Shown here: in pieces, positions 26,946 to 36,400 of the stretch
Numbering within the stretch: position 1 is the stretch's first letter
Layout of the letters: the number at the start of each line of letters is the position of its first letter
Assembly (NCBI GenBank): GCA_963422685.1
Contig: OY730442.1
Coordinates: 868,001-932,000 of the forward strand
Length of the DNA: 64,000 nucleotides
From: Spongiihabitans sp963422685
GTDB taxonomy: Bacteria; Pseudomonadota; Gammaproteobacteria; Arenicellales; Poriferihabitantaceae
Reading direction: 5' to 3'
Notes under the pieces: generated by a model
Database searches by the model: none
What the model saw: the letters and a program-made list of their open reading frames with translations, nothing else
What the model was told of the DNA's origin: nothing
Translations under genes and position numbers: made by a program

Positions 26946-27881
26946 ATGTGCGGTATCGCAGGACTGATCCATCGTGGTAAGAGCTCGGATATTGGAACGG
27001 AAATGACTGCTATGCTGCAATCGTTGAAGCATCGCGGCCCGGATTCTACCGGTTTTGCACTTTACGGCATTCCGACCCGGCACCAGTACATTATGCGCTT
27101 CAAGGTGGCGGAGCAGGAAGACATGAAACGTGGTTATGACATACATAAACAAGTAACAGCGCGCCAGAAAGAAGTGGATGAACGGTTCCAAAGCCTGGGC
27201 GCAACCATAAAATCACGCCGTCCGGCTACCGAATATGCACATCGCTATACGTTTTTATTTGATGAAGACATAGGCCGGCTGGCGGATTATGTCGAAGACA
27301 TTGACGGGGTGGAAATCCTTTCTATCGGTGCCGGACTTGAATTGATAAAAGATCTGGGCGATGCCGCAGTGGTATCCGGGCAGTATGGACTTGCCGGATT
27401 CCAGGGCACCCATGGCATCGGCCACACGCGCATGGCCACCGAGTCCGACGTGGATATTCGTTCCGCTCATCCGTATTGGGCCTACCCATTCAATGATGTT
27501 GCGGTTGTACATAATGGACAGCTTACAAATTACTGGACTTTCCGGCGCGAAATGGAACGCCGTGGACATCGATTTATGTCCAACTGCGATTCCGAATTGA
27601 TCGCAGTGTATATCGCCGACCGCATCAGTGCAGGTGCTGATCTCGAACAGGCCATGCGCCAGTCCGTGGAAGAGCTTGATGGCGTATTCACCTATCTGGT
27701 GGCGACCAGCGATAAACTGGGCATGGCCAAAGACGTGATGGCGGCCAAGCCCATGGTTTTGTATGAATCGGAAGACTTCGTTGGCCTAGCTTCTGAAGAG
27801 GTGGCCATTCGCAGCATTTTCCCCAATGAAATTGACACCTGGGACCCTTATCACGGCGAGGTAAAAGTATGGCAGGCATAG
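26946..27881 (+). CDS. glxB: class II glutamine amidotransferase, GlxB/MgsA-like
   Basis: A 311-aa Ntn-hydrolase resembling the glutaminase domain of GltB as a separate subunit. The catalytic Cys2 is exposed after Met removal (MCGIAGLIHRG). RGPDSTGFALYG (31-42), HTRMATES (about 159-166) and HNGQLTNY with SNCDSELIA follow. In N-methylglutamate synthase (MgsABC) and in GlxBCD this subunit supplies the amide-handling half. GAGGA stands upstream of the ATG. The gene overlaps glxC by 13 bases. Confidence 0.93.
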   Translation: MCGIAGLIHRGKSSDIGTEMTAMLQSLKHRGPDSTGFALYGIPTRHQYIMRFKVAEQEDMKRGYDIHKQVTARQKEVDERFQSLGATIKSRRPATEYAHRYTFLFDEDIGRLADYVEDIDGVEILSIGAGLELIKDLGDAAVVSGQYGLAGFQGTHGIGHTRMATESDVDIRSAHPYWAYPFNDVAVVHNGQLTNYWTFRREMERRGHRFMSNCDSELIAVYIADRISAGADLEQAMRQSVEELDGVFTYLVATSDKLGMAKDVMAAKPMVLYESEDFVGLASEEVAIRSIFPNEIDTWDPYHGEVKVWQA

Positions 27882-28708
27882 AGCACAAATCCCACGATAT
27901 GGGTCTGCATGACGAGCAGCTGACCGGCCGCACCCAGCAGCGTTTCTTTAGCGCGGCCGAGGAAGAGAATTTCACCTATCCCTGGGCCTGGGATGTGGAT
28001 TTTGACAAATCGGCGGAGTTTGGCGCAGAGAATCTGGAATCAACCGAAATAAATCTGAAAATCCGGAAATTGATGCAAACCGGCCATGGCACCATTACGG
28101 TAAGAAACCCGCGCGCCAAACACAGTGTGGGTGTGGGCATCCTGAATCGTTTGCATATCAAATATGAGGGCAGTCTGGGTTATTTCGGCTGCGGCTTGAT
28201 TGACGGTCCGAACGTACATATCACCGGACGGGTTGGCTGGTCATGCGCGGAAAATATGATGTCCGGCACAGTGGTGATCGACAAGAATGCGGGTTCAACA
28301 TTCGGTGCAGCGATGCGCGGCGGCGACCTGGTTTGTCGCGGTGATGTGGGTTCACGAACCGGAATTGACCAAAAAGGCGGAACCATCATCGTTGGCGGGC
28401 GCACGGGCGCATTCTCTGGTTTCATGATGCAGCGGGGGCGGATGATTATATGCGGCGACGCCGGCAAAAATCTCGGTGATTCCATGTACGACGGCACGAT
28501 TTTTGTCGGCGGCGAAGTCGAGGGGCTGGGGGTGGATTGCGTTGCCGGAGAACTCAATGCGATGGACCAGAAATGGCTTGAAGCCAAACTGGGCTTATAT
28601 GGTATTACCCCGGCGTGCGGGATTGAGAATTTAAAAAAATTCGTTTCCGGAAAGCAGTTATGGAACTATGACAACCTAGAACCTGCCGAGAAAAAATTGG
28701 TGCTGTAA
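27869..28708 (+). CDS. glxC: GXGXG-domain subunit, GlxC/MgsB-like
   Basis: A 279-aa protein corresponding to the C-terminal beta-helix (GXGXG) domain of glutamate synthase GltB. The repeated G-x-I/V-x-V-x-G pattern is visible (GRVGWSCAENMMSGTVVIDK, GGDLVCRGDVGSRTG, GGTIIVGGRTGAFSG, GRMIICGDAGKNLG). It has a structural role in the multi-subunit enzyme. Overlaps with glxB upstream; glxD follows. Confidence 0.93.
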   Translation: MAGIEHKSHDMGLHDEQLTGRTQQRFFSAAEEENFTYPWAWDVDFDKSAEFGAENLESTEINLKIRKLMQTGHGTITVRNPRAKHSVGVGILNRLHIKYEGSLGYFGCGLIDGPNVHITGRVGWSCAENMMSGTVVIDKNAGSTFGAAMRGGDLVCRGDVGSRTGIDQKGGTIIVGGRTGAFSGFMMQRGRMIICGDAGKNLGDSMYDGTIFVGGEVEGLGVDCVAGELNAMDQKWLEAKLGLYGITPACGIENLKKFVSGKQLWNYDNLEPAEKKLVL

Positions 28709-28755
28709 GCGCGATGCCAATGCGTACCGATTACAAACCAGAGGAAAAACAAATC

Positions 28756-30096
28756 ATGTCAAACACCAGCAGAAATACCAGCCACCTGGGGCAAAGCTTC
28801 ATATTCCCACCAGAGGTGATAGATGATATTCACATCAAGGCGGAATTGGGACGCTACCGTATGCGGGGGTTCTCAATATTCAAAAAAATCCCCACCTGGG
28901 ATGATCTTACTTTTATGCCAGGCACGTTGACCCGGTTCGTTATCGAGGGTTATCGGGAAAAATGTCTGACCAAAACCGTTATCGGCCCCAGAGCGAAACG
29001 CCCGATGGAGCTGGATATTCCGGTTTACATTACCGGCATGAGTTTTGGCGCATTGTCCTACGAAGCCAAAACCGCGCTGGCCCGGGGCGCGACCATGGCC
29101 GGAACGGCCACCTGTTCCGGCGAAGGCGGCATGATTCCGGATGAGCGCCGATACTCGGAAAAATGGATGTATCAGTGTATCCAGTCCCGTTATGGTTTTA
29201 ATCCTAACCATTTACGCCTCGCCGATTGTGTGGAGTTTTTTATCGGGCAAGGTTGCAAGGTCGGACTGGGCGGTCATCTGATGGGTCAAAAAGTGACCGA
29301 CCAGGTGGCCGAGATGCGCTCGCTGCCCGCCGGTATTGATCAACGTTCGCCTGCTCGTCATCCTGATTGGCTGGGCCCGGATGATCTGGCGTTGAAAATC
29401 AACGAAATTCGCGAAGCCACCAACGGTGAAATTCCAGTCCAGTTAAAACTGGGCGCGGCCCGGGTATATGACGACGTGCGCATGGCAGCCAAAACCGGCC
29501 CCGACTCCATCTATATTGACGGCATGGAAGGCGGTACCGGTGCCGGCCCGCACCTCGCGACCGAAGAAACCGGTGTGCCGGGCATTGCGGCGATACGTCA
29601 GGCACGGCGTGCAATTGAAGATGTGGGCAAATCCGGCGAGATTTCACTGGTGTATGCCGGCGGTATACGCAATGGCGGTGACCTGGCCAAAGCATTGGCA
29701 CTGGGCGCGGACGCGGTGGCAATTGGTCATGCGGCCCTGATGGCGCTTAACTGCAACAAAGCCATTCCAGAAGCCGATTTCGAAAATGAAATGGGCGTTG
29801 CAGCGGGTCATTGTTATCACTGCCACACCGGTCGTTGTCCGGTGGGCGTCGCCACCCAGGATCCGGTTTTGCGTAAACGGCTAAACCCGGATGAAGCGGC
29901 CGAGCGGGTTTATAACTTCCTGCATACGCTGACTATCGAAGCCCAGCTATTGGCCCGCGCCTGCGGTAAAACCAATATCCATTCACTGGAACCCGAGGAT
30001 CTGGCGGCATTGACCATGGAGGCTTCTGCGTTAGCCCAGGTCCCCCTTGCGGGCACCCAGTATACGGTTGGCCGGCCTGATTTAACCCGATTCTAG
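28756..30096 (+). CDS. glxD: FMN-binding glutamate-synthase subunit, GlxD/MgsC-like
   Basis: A 446-aa protein equivalent to the central FMN/Fe-S domain of GltB, the synthase core of GlxBCD/MgsABC. TIM-barrel features: YITGMSFGALSYEAK (about 93), GTATCSGEGGM, LKLGAARVYDDV, DGMEGGTGAGPH (about 255) and the phosphate-binding YAGGIRNGGDLAKALALGAD. The 3Fe-4S ligands lie in HCYHCHTGRCPVGVATQ (about 353). AGAGG 11 bases before the second Met (28756) makes that the better start than the Met at 28714. Confidence 0.92.
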   Translation: MSNTSRNTSHLGQSFIFPPEVIDDIHIKAELGRYRMRGFSIFKKIPTWDDLTFMPGTLTRFVIEGYREKCLTKTVIGPRAKRPMELDIPVYITGMSFGALSYEAKTALARGATMAGTATCSGEGGMIPDERRYSEKWMYQCIQSRYGFNPNHLRLADCVEFFIGQGCKVGLGGHLMGQKVTDQVAEMRSLPAGIDQRSPARHPDWLGPDDLALKINEIREATNGEIPVQLKLGAARVYDDVRMAAKTGPDSIYIDGMEGGTGAGPHLATEETGVPGIAAIRQARRAIEDVGKSGEISLVYAGGIRNGGDLAKALALGADAVAIGHAALMALNCNKAIPEADFENEMGVAAGHCYHCHTGRCPVGVATQDPVLRKRLNPDEAAERVYNFLHTLTIEAQLLARACGKTNIHSLEPEDLAALTMEASALAQVPLAGTQYTVGRPDLTRF

Positions 30097-30119
30097 GCGA
30101 CTCCTGGGAGGCTAATGAG

Positions 30120-30518
30120 ATGAGTAAAAACACGAGCAATGCAGCGGTGGATAAATTCATCGCGTCCGATGGCCTGGATTCAGGCCGGGAAAAAGATATT
30201 GGTCAGCATATCGGTTATCGTTATGACGTCAATCTGCTGCCGGATACTGATCGTTGCCCACCATTTCTCAAGAAATACATGGAGATAATGGGCTGGCATG
30301 ATTTAAATTGGCTTGAGGATGTGCACATGGGCTATGAAGAAAACCGGCCCGCAGTATTTGATCGTAATATTAACGGATGGGTGCAAGTGCCCGAAGACTT
30401 GGAATTGCCTGACAATCAGCAGGACCGGGATATGATTGCCCGTGAGCTGCTGGTCAGGTTCCAGATGTCGAAATCACATCCCATGGTCGATTTAATGAAT
30501 GCCTATAAAAAGTTCTAG
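30120..30518 (+). CDS. unknown protein of the glx operon, stop-interrupted
   Basis: A 132-aa soluble acidic protein (HIGYRYDVNLLPDTDRCPPF, GYEENRPAVFDRNINGWVQV) with no known domain. A strong GGAGG lies eight bases before the ATG and the gene follows glxD by 23 bp. The TAG at 30516-30518 is followed in the same frame by 25 more codons (VYWYVNDLAPEDLKKQFKAV and LGA) to a TAA at 30594-30596. That extension looks coding, so the gene may carry an amber mutation or end normally with an old extension. Function unknown; its position suggests a partner of the amine enzymes. Confidence 0.7.
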   Translation: MSKNTSNAAVDKFIASDGLDSGREKDIGQHIGYRYDVNLLPDTDRCPPFLKKYMEIMGWHDLNWLEDVHMGYEENRPAVFDRNINGWVQVPEDLELPDNQQDRDMIARELLVRFQMSKSHPMVDLMNAYKKF

Positions 30519-30634
30519 CGTACAGTTTATTGGTACGTGAACGACCTGGCCCCGGAAGACCTGAAAAAACAGTTTAAGGCAGTACTCGGTGCGTAAAAGC
30601 GGGGGACGACCATCTTCAGGAATGCAGCCGGAAC

Positions 30635-31063
30635 TTGAAATTGGCGATCAAGGTGCAAATGGTCAAAACAGACTGTGCAGACATCGCCCGCGAGTTTAAA
30701 TTTATGGTGCAGAAAACCCAGGACCCCAAAGACAGATATGCAGGCGCGGTAAAACTGTTAGCTGAATATTATTATCAAATTCCAGCCGGGTTTGACGAAG
30801 AAATGGTTGCCGTTTTTGCTACAGACAGCCAGCTCGCACATCAGATAGCAGCGTCAGACAGGTGTACATTGCACTTCCATCAGGGCAATCAAATCTATCG
30901 CATGAATTGTAAAACCCGGTTTGTGGATGCGGATGAAGAAAAATATCATGCGGCCTACTGGCATAATGCTTTGTTTAATCCAGCCATGCTGGGAATGGTG
31001 AGCATGGTTGGTTTTACCCCGGATTGGCATGGATCAGGTTTTGAAACCGAAGCGTACAGTTAA
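30635..31063 (+). CDS. unknown protein of the glx operon
   Basis: A 142-aa frame from a TTG; the internal ATG of MVKTDCADIAREF (30659), with AAGGTG just upstream, may be the start. Features: EFKFMVQKTQDPKDRYAGAV, then AEYYYQIPAGFDEEM, CTLHFHQGNQIYRMNC and HNALFNPAMLGM. No known domain. It sits between the glx genes and pdxJ on the same strand. Function unknown. Confidence 0.6.
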   Translation: MKLAIKVQMVKTDCADIAREFKFMVQKTQDPKDRYAGAVKLLAEYYYQIPAGFDEEMVAVFATDSQLAHQIAASDRCTLHFHQGNQIYRMNCKTRFVDADEEKYHAAYWHNALFNPAMLGMVSMVGFTPDWHGSGFETEAYS

Positions 31064-31078
31064 ATCATGGCTTAAATC

Positions 31079-31810
31079 ATGGCTACTCGTTTAAGTGTTA
31101 ATCTGAACAAGATCGCGCTGCTGCGGAATTCCCGGGGCCGGGATTACCCCAACGTGGTTACTTATGCAAAAAAGTTTATCCAGCTCGGGGTTCAGGGAAT
31201 TACCATTCACCCGCGCCAGGACGAACGCCATATCAGGCGGGCCGATGCCTGTGATCTGGGGGAGTTACTGGAAAATTATCACCACGTTGAATTGAATATC
31301 GAAGGATATCCATCCAGTGATTTTCTGGAATTGGTGGAGGAGATTAAGCCGGATCAATGCACTCTGGTTCCCGATGAGGTTGACCAGCTTACCTCGGATC
31401 ATGGCTGGAATATCGAAAACAAACATCAACTTTTAACACCCAGCCTGGCGCGGTTGACCGCAGCCGGGGTGCGCAGTGCGCTTTTCCTGGATCCTGATTT
31501 ACGCCAGATCAAGGCGGCCGGAGACATTCGCTGCGACCGTATAGAGTTATATACGGCGCATTTTGCCGCCACAATCGGCGACATTATTTCATCGCAAGTA
31601 TTTGAAAAATATAAGAAATCAGCAAAATATGCACAATCGACAGGTTTGGGTGTGAATGCGGGGCATGATCTTGATTTAATGAATCTTGGCCGATTTTTGC
31701 AGATCGATAATATTCTGGAAGTATCCATCGGTCATGCCTTGACGATTGAGTGTATTGATCATGGTATGGAACGGGTGGTTGCGCAATATCTGGAAATCTG
31801 CAATAGATAG
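31079..31810 (+). CDS. pdxJ: pyridoxine 5'-phosphate synthase
   Basis: A 243-aa TIM-barrel enzyme that condenses 1-deoxyxylulose 5-phosphate with 3-amino-2-oxopropyl phosphate in vitamin B6 synthesis. Motifs: LSVNLNKIALLRNSRG (5-20, substrate Asn), GITIHPRQDERHIRRAD (about 40-56, catalytic His), NIEGYP (about 78), CTLVPDEVDQLTSDHGW, ELYTAHFA and GVNAGHDLDLMNL near the C-terminus. It lies at the end of the amine operon; a link to PLP demand is inference. Confidence 0.95.
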   Translation: MATRLSVNLNKIALLRNSRGRDYPNVVTYAKKFIQLGVQGITIHPRQDERHIRRADACDLGELLENYHHVELNIEGYPSSDFLELVEEIKPDQCTLVPDEVDQLTSDHGWNIENKHQLLTPSLARLTAAGVRSALFLDPDLRQIKAAGDIRCDRIELYTAHFAATIGDIISSQVFEKYKKSAKYAQSTGLGVNAGHDLDLMNLGRFLQIDNILEVSIGHALTIECIDHGMERVVAQYLEICNR

Positions 31811-31911
31811 TATATGTTCCGTCGCATTTAATGGCTGGCAGGAGCATGGCCAGGGTCGGAGCGACGGGTTTGCGCTAGGCTGGGTCAGCAGACAACCATT
31901 TTTTTAATTAA

Positions 31912-32276
31912 GGAACCTCTGCAAAATATCTGTTGTTAAAGAGATAAGGGGTGAAATGAATGGAACAGATTTACCGGATAATCCCATGAAACAATCAAGC
32001 TTTTCAGACCTTGACTATGCTCATAAGAAGCAAGTGACCCGTCGGGAAAGATCTCTTCAGGAAATGGATTCAGTTATTCCCTGTTTGCACTGGTGAATCT
32101 GTATTTGTGCCGCAGAGAGATTATAGACGCTACAGGATTAGTGCATCTGATATAAGGAAATACTGATGAAAATAGGCACTGGACGCGTACAGCAACTTGG
32201 AAGCCAGGCAGAATAGTCTTAAGAATCCGCCAGGAATTATCGACATCTATTATTTTTGATGTTTTTCAGAGGTTCC
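31912..32276. mobile_element. IS5-family deletion derivative, 365 bp
   Basis: Ends are inverted repeats GGAACCTCTGCAAAA and, in reverse complement, GGAACCTCTGAAAAA, flanked by TTAA on both sides (31908-31911, 32277-32280), the IS5-type target duplication. Inside, the transposase N-terminus (MKQSSFSDLDYAHKKQVTRR from about 31987, then EMDSVIPC) jumps straight to its C-terminus (ALVNLYLCRREI). About 800 bp is missing, and the same family appears longer at 42030-43010. The right TTAA supplies the stop codon of the next gene. Confidence 0.88.
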
Positions 32277-33086
32277 TTAATAGCTTCCGGCGGTTCCTCT
32301 GCCGATTATCCTGATTTTGTTATGGTTGATGTATTGTTCCGGGTCCACAATCTTTATCACCACCTGATTGACCTTTAACTGATTGGTAATTGTCAAAGTG
32401 GTGTGCAGTCCTGCGGCCAGGGTGTCGGCAACCTGATTGATTGCCTTGCCTTTATGCTTTTCGTTGAGTGCGACGACAAGATAAGGGCCACGGTTGTCAT
32501 AGGTTTCAATTTCGTATTTATCGATCTGTTTTGCGGCCAGGAGCCGCTTCATATGCTTGTGAATCACCGGTTCCAGCACTTTGACGTCGCTGAGATATTC
32601 GAATACAAACTTCTTGCCGGTGATTTTGACAATCTTCGCCATTTCGGTATCCGCAATATCCAGTGCAAAACCGGACCACGGGCGGCCTTTAACCGAAATA
32701 TTCGCTCGGGCTCTCTTTTTCGATTTGGTAAAGCCGGTGTCAGAGATATATTCTGACCTGAAAAACGCAGTGTACGGGATGATCAAACTGGCAACCGTGA
32801 CTGCGACCTGTTTCTCGGCCATCAAGTCCGCCACCTCATCCTGGAGCGTTTGATACACCCAGATATAGGTTGCCAGAAACAGCAGTACGGCGGTTACAAT
32901 TATTCTGTAGGGGCTGAAAAATTTCTTCAATAATTGCGGCCAGGTAGATCCTAGATCGGTGAAATGTGACCAACTGGTTTTCAACCGGATGATTTGATCC
33001 TCTCTGTCAGCGGCGGTGATATAGAGCATTGTGAGCGCAGCCAGTGCGATGAGGATAACCGGAATGAGTGATATGAATGCGTCCAT
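32277..33086 (-). CDS. unknown membrane protein beside the ABC transporter
   Basis: A 269-aa protein with two N-terminal membrane segments (LIPVILIALAALTMLYI, 7-23; IIVTAVLLFLATYIWVYQ, about 62-79), then a periplasmic or cytoplasmic domain of about 170 residues (LDIADTEMAKIVKITGKKFV, YEIETYDNRGPYLVVALN). No known family. It starts four bases after the permease stop, so it belongs to the transporter operon. Its stop TAA lies in the target duplication of the IS5 derivative; the original C-terminus may have differed. Confidence 0.75.
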   Translation of the reverse strand: MDAFISLIPVILIALAALTMLYITAADREDQIIRLKTSWSHFTDLGSTWPQLLKKFFSPYRIIVTAVLLFLATYIWVYQTLQDEVADLMAEKQVAVTVASLIIPYTAFFRSEYISDTGFTKSKKRARANISVKGRPWSGFALDIADTEMAKIVKITGKKFVFEYLSDVKVLEPVIHKHMKRLLAAKQIDKYEIETYDNRGPYLVVALNEKHKGKAINQVADTLAAGLHTTLTITNQLKVNQVVIKIVDPEQYINHNKIRIIGRGTAGSY

Positions 33087-33089
33087 TGC

Positions 33090-35102
33090 TTAATCCAGCC
33101 CGAGCAGTTTTCGCCGCTCCCGGGCCCAGCGGGTAACCAGATGATCCACGGCCAAAGCCATAAACGAAATACACAGTCCCAGGGTAACACCCTTACCGAT
33201 ATTGGTTTCAGACAATGCCTTGAATATTTGCTGGCCCAAATCGATGGTGCCGACAAATGCGGCGATGACCACCATGGAAAATGCGAACATGATGGTCTGA
33301 TTTATACCGAGCATGATATGCGGCAAGGCCACCGGCAACTGCAATTGAAACAGCCGCTGCCGTGGGCTGCAACCGGCCATGGACACCGCTTCGTGTAATT
33401 CTGGCGGGATACTTTTCAGGCCTTCGACGGTATAGCGTACCGCGGGGATGATTGCATAGACGATGACCGCCATGATGGCCGACAGGTCGTTGACCTGAAA
33501 CAGCATGATGACCGGGAGAATATAGATAAACGACGGGAAGGTTTGAAATGTATCGCACCAGAACAAGGCTTTTCTGGTGCGCTCCCGGGTCATCGCGCTC
33601 CAGATACCCAGCGGTACGCCGATGACGATACATATAAACGTGGCGAACAGCACCATATAGGCGGTAATCATGGCTTTGTCCCACCAGCCGGCCAGCGCGA
33701 TGAATATGAAAAACCCGCAGGTCAATGCAGCAGAATACAAGCCGCCTAAGATCAACCCCAGCCCGCCTATTAATATCATCACCGATATATAGGGCATAAA
33801 CAGCAGGGCATCCCGCAGCGGGGTCAGCATTTTAACGATGAGAAAATAACGAAATGCAGTTAATCCTTCGGTCCAGTTAAGCACCATCCAGTCGACAAAA
33901 GCGTCCCAGGTTTTGGCGTAGGTTATGGTCAGATCTTTCGGGAATTTATCAACGATGGGGAAATATTTTGACATTAAAATTGCCGCGGCAACCAGGCCGG
34001 CGATCATCAACGGGTACTTGTACCGAATGTAAAAAGGCTGGTTGGCGGTATAGTCCCGTAACTTCTCTGCCCATGCGCGGGACAAGCCGTCCAGCACCAC
34101 CGCCAGCAGCACGATGCCGATGCCGATTTCAACAGACTGTCCGATCTTGAGGGATTGCAGCTTGTGCAGTAATCGATAACCCAATCCCGAGGCACCGATG
34201 AATGCCGCAATGACCACCATGGACAGGCACTGCATGATGACCTGGTTGATACCCAGCATGATTTCGTTTCGAGCGCTTGGCAACTGCACCCGATACAGTA
34301 ATTGGCGGGTGCTGCAGCCTGCCATCCGGCCGGCCTCGGTGATTTCCGGCGGCACTTTTTGCAAACCAAGCAGGGTGAGTCTGACCATGGGCGGAACCGC
34401 AAATATGATGGTGGCGATAACCCCGGTCTGGTGGCCAATGCCGAAAAATACCACCACCGGCACGAGGTATGCGAAATGCGGCAGGGTCTGCATTACACTG
34501 ACGATTGGCAGGATTACTTTTTCAACGGATTTCCTTTTATACGCCAGTATTCCCAGAATCGCGCCGATGATTATGGAAATTGGTACCGACGCGGCCAGCA
34601 ATGCCAGGGTTTGCATGGCAAATTTCCAAAGCCCGAAAACAGCGAAATACAATACCGTTCCGGCGGAAAGCAAGGCCAGCTTCCAACCCCTCAGCGCATA
34701 TCCCAGCACCAGAACAAGCAGCATCAACGCCATCCAGGGCGGTTTGTCCAGGCCAAAACCCTTGCTCCCGCCGCGCAAAATATTGTCGAAAATATTAATC
34801 AATCCTTTCAGCGCTTTGGAAAGAAACCGGGTCACATAAGAAAACCCGAGATCATCGCGAATAAAATAGAACACCTTATCCAGCATCAGATCAACCGGCA
34901 CAAGCTCGGTATAGGTCTGTTTGCCCGCATCCCCTAATTTATCAATACTGCTTTTTTCCAGGTGTTGGGGCAGCTCGTCCAGAAATCCTGGAACCAGGTT
35001 AAAATGCTTGCCGACTGTCAAAGCAAGCACAATCATACCCAGCACAACATATCCCTTGAACCGCTTCTCGGGGGGTAGTCCGTGTCGCAGTAACGCTCTC
35101 AT
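33090..35102 (-). CDS. quaternary-amine ABC transporter permease, two fused domains
   Basis: A 670-aa ProW-type permease containing two binding-protein-dependent transport domains in tandem. EAA loops are visible in both: EAGRMAGCSTRQLLYRVQLP (about 255) and EAVSMAGCSPRQRLFQLQLP (about 585), each followed by IMLGINQ and SMVVIAAF. A further hydrophobic N-terminal region precedes them. Fused double permeases are known in glycine betaine and trimethylamine N-oxide importers (ProW/TmoW-like). It lies 37 bp downstream of the ATPase gene. The substrate is inferred. Confidence 0.9.
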   Translation of the reverse strand: MRALLRHGLPPEKRFKGYVVLGMIVLALTVGKHFNLVPGFLDELPQHLEKSSIDKLGDAGKQTYTELVPVDLMLDKVFYFIRDDLGFSYVTRFLSKALKGLINIFDNILRGGSKGFGLDKPPWMALMLLVLVLGYALRGWKLALLSAGTVLYFAVFGLWKFAMQTLALLAASVPISIIIGAILGILAYKRKSVEKVILPIVSVMQTLPHFAYLVPVVVFFGIGHQTGVIATIIFAVPPMVRLTLLGLQKVPPEITEAGRMAGCSTRQLLYRVQLPSARNEIMLGINQVIMQCLSMVVIAAFIGASGLGYRLLHKLQSLKIGQSVEIGIGIVLLAVVLDGLSRAWAEKLRDYTANQPFYIRYKYPLMIAGLVAAAILMSKYFPIVDKFPKDLTITYAKTWDAFVDWMVLNWTEGLTAFRYFLIVKMLTPLRDALLFMPYISVMILIGGLGLILGGLYSAALTCGFFIFIALAGWWDKAMITAYMVLFATFICIVIGVPLGIWSAMTRERTRKALFWCDTFQTFPSFIYILPVIMLFQVNDLSAIMAVIVYAIIPAVRYTVEGLKSIPPELHEAVSMAGCSPRQRLFQLQLPVALPHIMLGINQTIMFAFSMVVIAAFVGTIDLGQQIFKALSETNIGKGVTLGLCISFMALAVDHLVTRWARERRKLLGLD

Positions 35103-35139
35103 AATCGGTTATTTTCAATAAGTGGTTGTCTGCCGGGGC

Positions 35140-36165
35140 TTATTCGCTGTCCGGGAACAGTATTTTCAATACATGATTCTGGTGGAGCACGCCGACAATA
35201 TTCTCCATGTCGTCTACTACCGGCACCGCCAGGTTTTGCCCGAGCACGTACTCGGCGATTTTGTTGATTCGATCATTCACGTTTACCGATTTTGCGGCCA
35301 CGTCTTCGTCGCTGGTTACCGCTTCCATGATTGAGCCCACTTTCAGAACCTTCTCACGCGGCACATCGCTGGTGAATTTTTCCACGTAGTCCGTGGCCGG
35401 GTTTAAAACGATGTTTCCCGGCTTGTCGATTTGTTCCACACTGCCGTGATACATGATGGCAATTCTGTCCGCCAGCTTCAGCGCTTCGTCAAAATCGTGG
35501 GTAATAAAAACGATGGTTTTCCTGAGCAAGGTCTGAAGACGGATAAACTCGTCCTGCATCTCTTTGCGAATCAGCGGGTCCAGCGCGGAGAAGGGTTCAT
35601 CGAGAAACCAGATGTCTGGTTCAACCGCCAAAGAGCGAGCGATACCCACCCGTTGCTGCTGCCCGCCAGACAGCTCCCGCGGGAAATTGTTTTCTTTTCC
35701 TTCCAGACCCACCAGGTCGATCATCTTCCTTGCGCGTTCAACGTATTCGGCCCTTTTCATGCCGCGCATTTCCAGCGGAAAAGCAATATTTTCCAATACG
35801 GTTCTATGGGGCAGCAATGCGAAATTCTGAAACACCATACCCATTTTGTTGCGTCTTAAATCAATCAGTTCTTTCTCGGACATGGAACCCAGATCTTTTC
35901 CTTCTATTTCCACCGAACCGGATGAAGATTCAATCAATCGGGAAAGACATCGAACCAGGGTAGATTTACCCGACCCGGATAATCCCATTACCACCAGGAT
36001 TTCTCCCTGCATAACCTCCAGCGTGACATTTTTAACTGCGGCGACCACTCCCGTTCTCTCCAGAATCGACGGTTCAACCATGCCCTTGTCGTCAACGGAT
36101 AAATCGGCAGCATTGATGCCAAAAACCTTATAAAGGTTCTGGCAGCGTATTATGGGTTGGGACAT
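35140..36165 (-). CDS. proV: glycine betaine/quaternary-amine transporter ATPase
   Basis: A 341-aa ABC ATPase of the OpuAA/ProV type. N-terminal extension of about 40 residues, Walker A GLSGSGKST (about 63-71), Q-loop MVFQNFALLPHRTVLENIAF, signature LSGGQQQRVGIARSLA (about 169), Walker B IWFLDEPFSALDP and H-loop ITHDFDEA. The C-terminal 70 residues form CBS-like repeats (AVPVVDDMENIVGVL), the ionic-strength sensor in OpuA. It is the first gene of the operon; no substrate-binding protein is encoded next to it. Confidence 0.93.
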   Translation of the reverse strand: MSQPIIRCQNLYKVFGINAADLSVDDKGMVEPSILERTGVVAAVKNVTLEVMQGEILVVMGLSGSGKSTLVRCLSRLIESSSGSVEIEGKDLGSMSEKELIDLRRNKMGMVFQNFALLPHRTVLENIAFPLEMRGMKRAEYVERARKMIDLVGLEGKENNFPRELSGGQQQRVGIARSLAVEPDIWFLDEPFSALDPLIRKEMQDEFIRLQTLLRKTIVFITHDFDEALKLADRIAIMYHGSVEQIDKPGNIVLNPATDYVEKFTSDVPREKVLKVGSIMEAVTSDEDVAAKSVNVNDRINKIAEYVLGQNLAVPVVDDMENIVGVLHQNHVLKILFPDSE

Positions 36166-36400
36166 GATGGTTCTCTGGATTTATTACCTGGTGAGGCGAA
36201 CTATGTTAGGGCTACGAGAAATTGTCAATAGACAGCCTCTTTCACAGGACCACAATACCACCATGGCCGCCAGTCCAGACGGGATACATTGCATAACCTG
36301 CACCGGGGACAAAAATATCAAACAGCCGATTTGAACGGGCTGTTTTATGGTGCTGGATACGCATAGAATGCGGATTTTCAAACCTCTTTGTCAGGAATTG

